Assembly: GCF_003999975.1 (NCBI RefSeq)
Contig: NZ_RJAC01000017.1
Location: 124,001-188,000, forward strand
Direction: 5' to 3'
From: Actinoplanes solisilvae
GTDB lineage: Bacteria; Actinomycetota; Actinomycetes; Mycobacteriales; Micromonosporaceae
Length of the DNA stretch: 64,000 nt
The translations under genes were made by a program, and so were the position numbers. Positions 61,867 to 64,000 of the stretch are shown here, piece after piece; the first letter of the stretch is position 1; each line of letters begins with the position of its first letter. The notes under the pieces were generated by a model. That model did not search any database. It was not told the origin of the DNA and saw only the letters and a program-made list of their open reading frames with translations.

Positions 61867-63117
61867 ATGACGGTCGTGCACCCGATCAGCCGGGCCTGGG
61901 TCACCACAGGTGGCACCGGCGCTCAGAACTACGACGAATTCGCCGACGACGCCGAAATAACGTCCATCATCGCCGACAATCCGCATAGTTCCCTCGCTGT
62001 CGAGATGCCGCACCTGGCACCCGACTCGCTCGGCAAGTCCTTCCTCGACTCGCTGCCCGAGGCGATCGCCCGGCTCGCGCTCGACCGCGCCGAGGGTTTC
62101 TACACCCCGGCCGACGAGGTTGTCGTGCTCTACCGCATCACCGCGCCCGGCGAGCCTTCGGCGTACGGGCTGTGGAGCATGGTCGACACCGGCGAGATCT
62201 CGACCAGCGCCGCCGAGCCCGGCCTCGTGATCCGCAACGAGGACGTGTTCCTCGAGAAGGTCCGCGAGCGCGTGGCCCTGGCCGAGGCGGTGTCGACGCT
62301 GCTGTCGCCCGTGCTGCTGCTCCAGACGGCCCAGGGCGACCGGCTGCACGCGGCCCTCGCCGCCGCCACCGACAACGCCGGCGCTCCCGCCGCGACCGAC
62401 GTCGACCAGAGCGGCCGCACCCACGCCATCTGGGTCCTCGGCCCCGGCCCCCAGCAAGACGAACTGACCGCTCTGGCCGGTGGGGGAGAGCTCGTGGTCG
62501 CCGACGGCAACCACCGCAGCCTGGCCGCCCAGACCGCCGGCCTGCCCCGCTTCCTGGCCGTGGTCACCACGCCCGCCTCGGTCGCCATCCAGCCCTACAA
62601 CCGCCTGGTCAGCGAGCTGACGCTGCCTCTCGACGAGCTGCTGGCGCGGCTGCGCGCGGCCGGCGCGACGGTCACCGACGTGCCCCGACCGGCACAGATC
62701 CCGGCCAAGGGCACCATCGAGCTGTACGCCTCCCATTTGCCCGGGTTCTCCGCGCCGTCCGGAGGACCAGGCGTCGGTAGCGGCACAGGCCGTACGTTCA
62801 CCGTTGGGCTCCCGGTCAACGTGAACCTGCCCGACGTTGACAACCTCGACCACGCGCTGGTCGAGCGGGTGCTGCTGCGTGACGTGCTCGGGCTCGACCC
62901 GGGCGACAAGCGGATCAACTACGTGGGCGGCGACTACCCGGCCGAGTGGCTGCGCGGCGAGGTCGACGGCGGCCGCGCCGAGCTGGCCGTCCTGATCGCA
63001 CCCGTGACCGTCGACGACTTCGTACGGGTGAACCTGGAGCGTCAGAAACTGCCGCGCAAGAGCACCTGGTTCACCCCGAAGGCCCGCGGCGGCCTGGTCC
63101 TGGCCCAGCTCGACTAG
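61867..63117 (+). CDS. DUF1015 family protein
   Basis: 416 aa from ATG 61867. Recognisable blocks are NYDEFADDAEITSII, DNPHSSLAVEMPH, VVADGNHRSLAAQ and LNLERQKLPRKSTWFTPKAR-like (VNLERQKLPRKSTWFTPKAR). The DUF1015 family is described as possibly related to phosphatases or polymerase-like folds; role unknown. Conserved HRS and KSTWF segments are intact. Confidence 0.9.
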   Translation: MTVVHPISRAWVTTGGTGAQNYDEFADDAEITSIIADNPHSSLAVEMPHLAPDSLGKSFLDSLPEAIARLALDRAEGFYTPADEVVVLYRITAPGEPSAYGLWSMVDTGEISTSAAEPGLVIRNEDVFLEKVRERVALAEAVSTLLSPVLLLQTAQGDRLHAALAAATDNAGAPAATDVDQSGRTHAIWVLGPGPQQDELTALAGGGELVVADGNHRSLAAQTAGLPRFLAVVTTPASVAIQPYNRLVSELTLPLDELLARLRAAGATVTDVPRPAQIPAKGTIELYASHLPGFSAPSGGPGVGSGTGRTFTVGLPVNVNLPDVDNLDHALVERVLLRDVLGLDPGDKRINYVGGDYPAEWLRGEVDGGRAELAVLIAPVTVDDFVRVNLERQKLPRKSTWFTPKARGGLVLAQLD

Positions 63118-63170
63118 GTCTCACATGGCCTTGAATCCCCATCCGACCACCCCACCCACCACCCTTTGAA

Positions 63171-64000
63171 ATGACATTGAATCCTCAAGTCCTGGCGGCG
63201 GCCGAGCTTCGTGCCCGGCCGCCCGCCGAGGTGCTCGCCGCCGACCCGTACGAGCAGCTCAAGTTCACACGGCAGGCGATGGAGGACGCGGTCGACGTCG
63301 AGTGCGGCCCGGCGCTGCCGCTGCCCGTGGTCGTCGACGTCGACGCCGACGGGGTGCCCGCCCGGCTCTACGCCAGCCGCGTCGACGCCCCCGTCTTCGT
63401 CTACGTGCACGGCGGCGGCTGGGCCTACGGCAGCATCGAGACAGTCGACCGGGTGTGCCGGCGCATCGCCGACCGGTCCGGCTGCGCGGTGCTGTCCGTC
63501 GGCTACCGCCTCGCCCCGGAACATGTGTTCCCGGCCGCGCTCGACGACGTCGAGACCGTCCTGGCCTACGTGCGCAAGTCCGGCGCCGAGCTCGGCGTCG
63601 ACCCGTCCCGGCTGGCGATCGGCGGGGACAGCGCGGGCGGTCAGCTCGCCACCGTGGCCGCGCGCCGGCAGCGGGACGCGGTGAGCCCGCTCGACGGCCA
63701 GGTGCTGATCTACCCCGCCATCGACCCGATGACGGCCTCGGAGTCGTACGACGAAGTGGGCTCCTACGGTCTGGACCGGGCCTCGATGAAGCTGGCCTGG
63801 GAGACCTACGTCCCCGATCCGATGACGCGGTTCACGCCTGACGTCGCGCCGCTCGCCGCGGAAGACCTCGCCGGCATGCCGCCCACGCTGATCATCACCG
63901 CCGAGTACGACGTGCTGCGCGACGAGGGCGCCGACTACGCCGACGCGTTGCTGGCCGCCGGGGTGCCCGTGGTGCACACCCGCTACATGGGGGTGAATCA
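63171..64000 (+). CDS. HSL-family alpha/beta hydrolase (acetyl-esterase-like), 3' end outside window
   Basis: 276 residues visible from ATG 63171. Oxyanion HGGGWAYGS near 79, then SVGYRLAPEHVFPAALDDV near 105, nucleophile elbow GGDSAGGQLA near 145, and a DPMTRFTPDVAPL region, all typical of hormone-sensitive-lipase-type esterases. The Asp of the triad lies in TAEYDVLRDEG; the catalytic His is expected just past the window end. Substrate unknown. Confidence 0.92.
   Translation, partial: MTLNPQVLAAAELRARPPAEVLAADPYEQLKFTRQAMEDAVDVECGPALPLPVVVDVDADGVPARLYASRVDAPVFVYVHGGGWAYGSIETVDRVCRRIADRSGCAVLSVGYRLAPEHVFPAALDDVETVLAYVRKSGAELGVDPSRLAIGGDSAGGQLATVAARRQRDAVSPLDGQVLIYPAIDPMTASESYDEVGSYGLDRASMKLAWETYVPDPMTRFTPDVAPLAAEDLAGMPPTLIITAEYDVLRDEGADYADALLAAGVPVVHTRYMGVN

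Overview
The window is high-GC actinobacterial DNA. Many genes start with GTG, neighbouring genes often overlap by ATGA or GTGA, a mycothiol-type nitroreductase/DsbA protein is present, and cobalamin genes are scattered among housekeeping genes. The gene set (LtrA, class F sortase, DUF5130, TIGR03086 and DUF6879 families, LigB-type ligase) suits Micromonosporaceae such as Actinoplanes. The genus is inferred from gene content, not proven.

Layout. 1-3681 (minus): the PEP-dependent dihydroxyacetone kinase operon dhaK-dhaL-dhaM; the dhaM product also carries HPr and apparently near-complete enzyme I domains and runs off the left edge. 4456-12258: a 7.8-kb island in the 3' end of a tRNA-Arg(TCT) gene. 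It is bounded by a 36-bp direct repeat, has its integrase beside the tRNA, and carries a DUF6879/DUF5753-HTH regulatory triad, several very small genes, an AT-rich cargo block with a probable frameshift, and a head-to-head junction of two broken genes. 12494-20109: regulators and enzymes, including an ECF sigma factor, two TetR regulators with visible operators, a serine hydrolase, LtrA, an SDR enzyme, a secreted peptidoglycan-binding/M15-like protein and a lysophospholipase-like hydrolase. 20173-20936: an ssb paralogue with two DnaA-box-like sites upstream, followed by a strong terminator and a quinone-oxidoreductase relic.

21277-43747: three cobalamin clusters, cbiB-cobQ, cobB, and cobC-cobT-cobA. 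Between them lie an M48 protease, an M20 dipeptidase, an FAD monooxygenase, a large S8 protease, DNA ligase B, SURF1, a TIGR03086 protein and a class A PBP. Together the cobalamin genes cover siroheme/precorrin-2 entry, a,c-diamide and cobyric acid amidation, aminopropanol attachment and lower-ligand activation. The corrin-ring methylation and contraction genes are not in the window.

43778-64000: mostly housekeeping and envelope genes: VOC protein, OtsA, EttA, thioesterase, YbjN-like protein, a secreted beta-propeller, truncated haemoglobin, MFS, MscS, an HNH endonuclease, a class F sortase with its probable substrate, DUF5130, Uma2, PepN, a DsbA-like nitroreductase, DUF1015 and a partial HSL-type esterase.

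No CRISPR array, rRNA, cobalamin riboswitch or intact IS element was seen. The least explained parts are the island cargo at 4678-7396, the micro-gene run at 9247-9966, and the leader-peptide/operator arrangement at 13109-13748.
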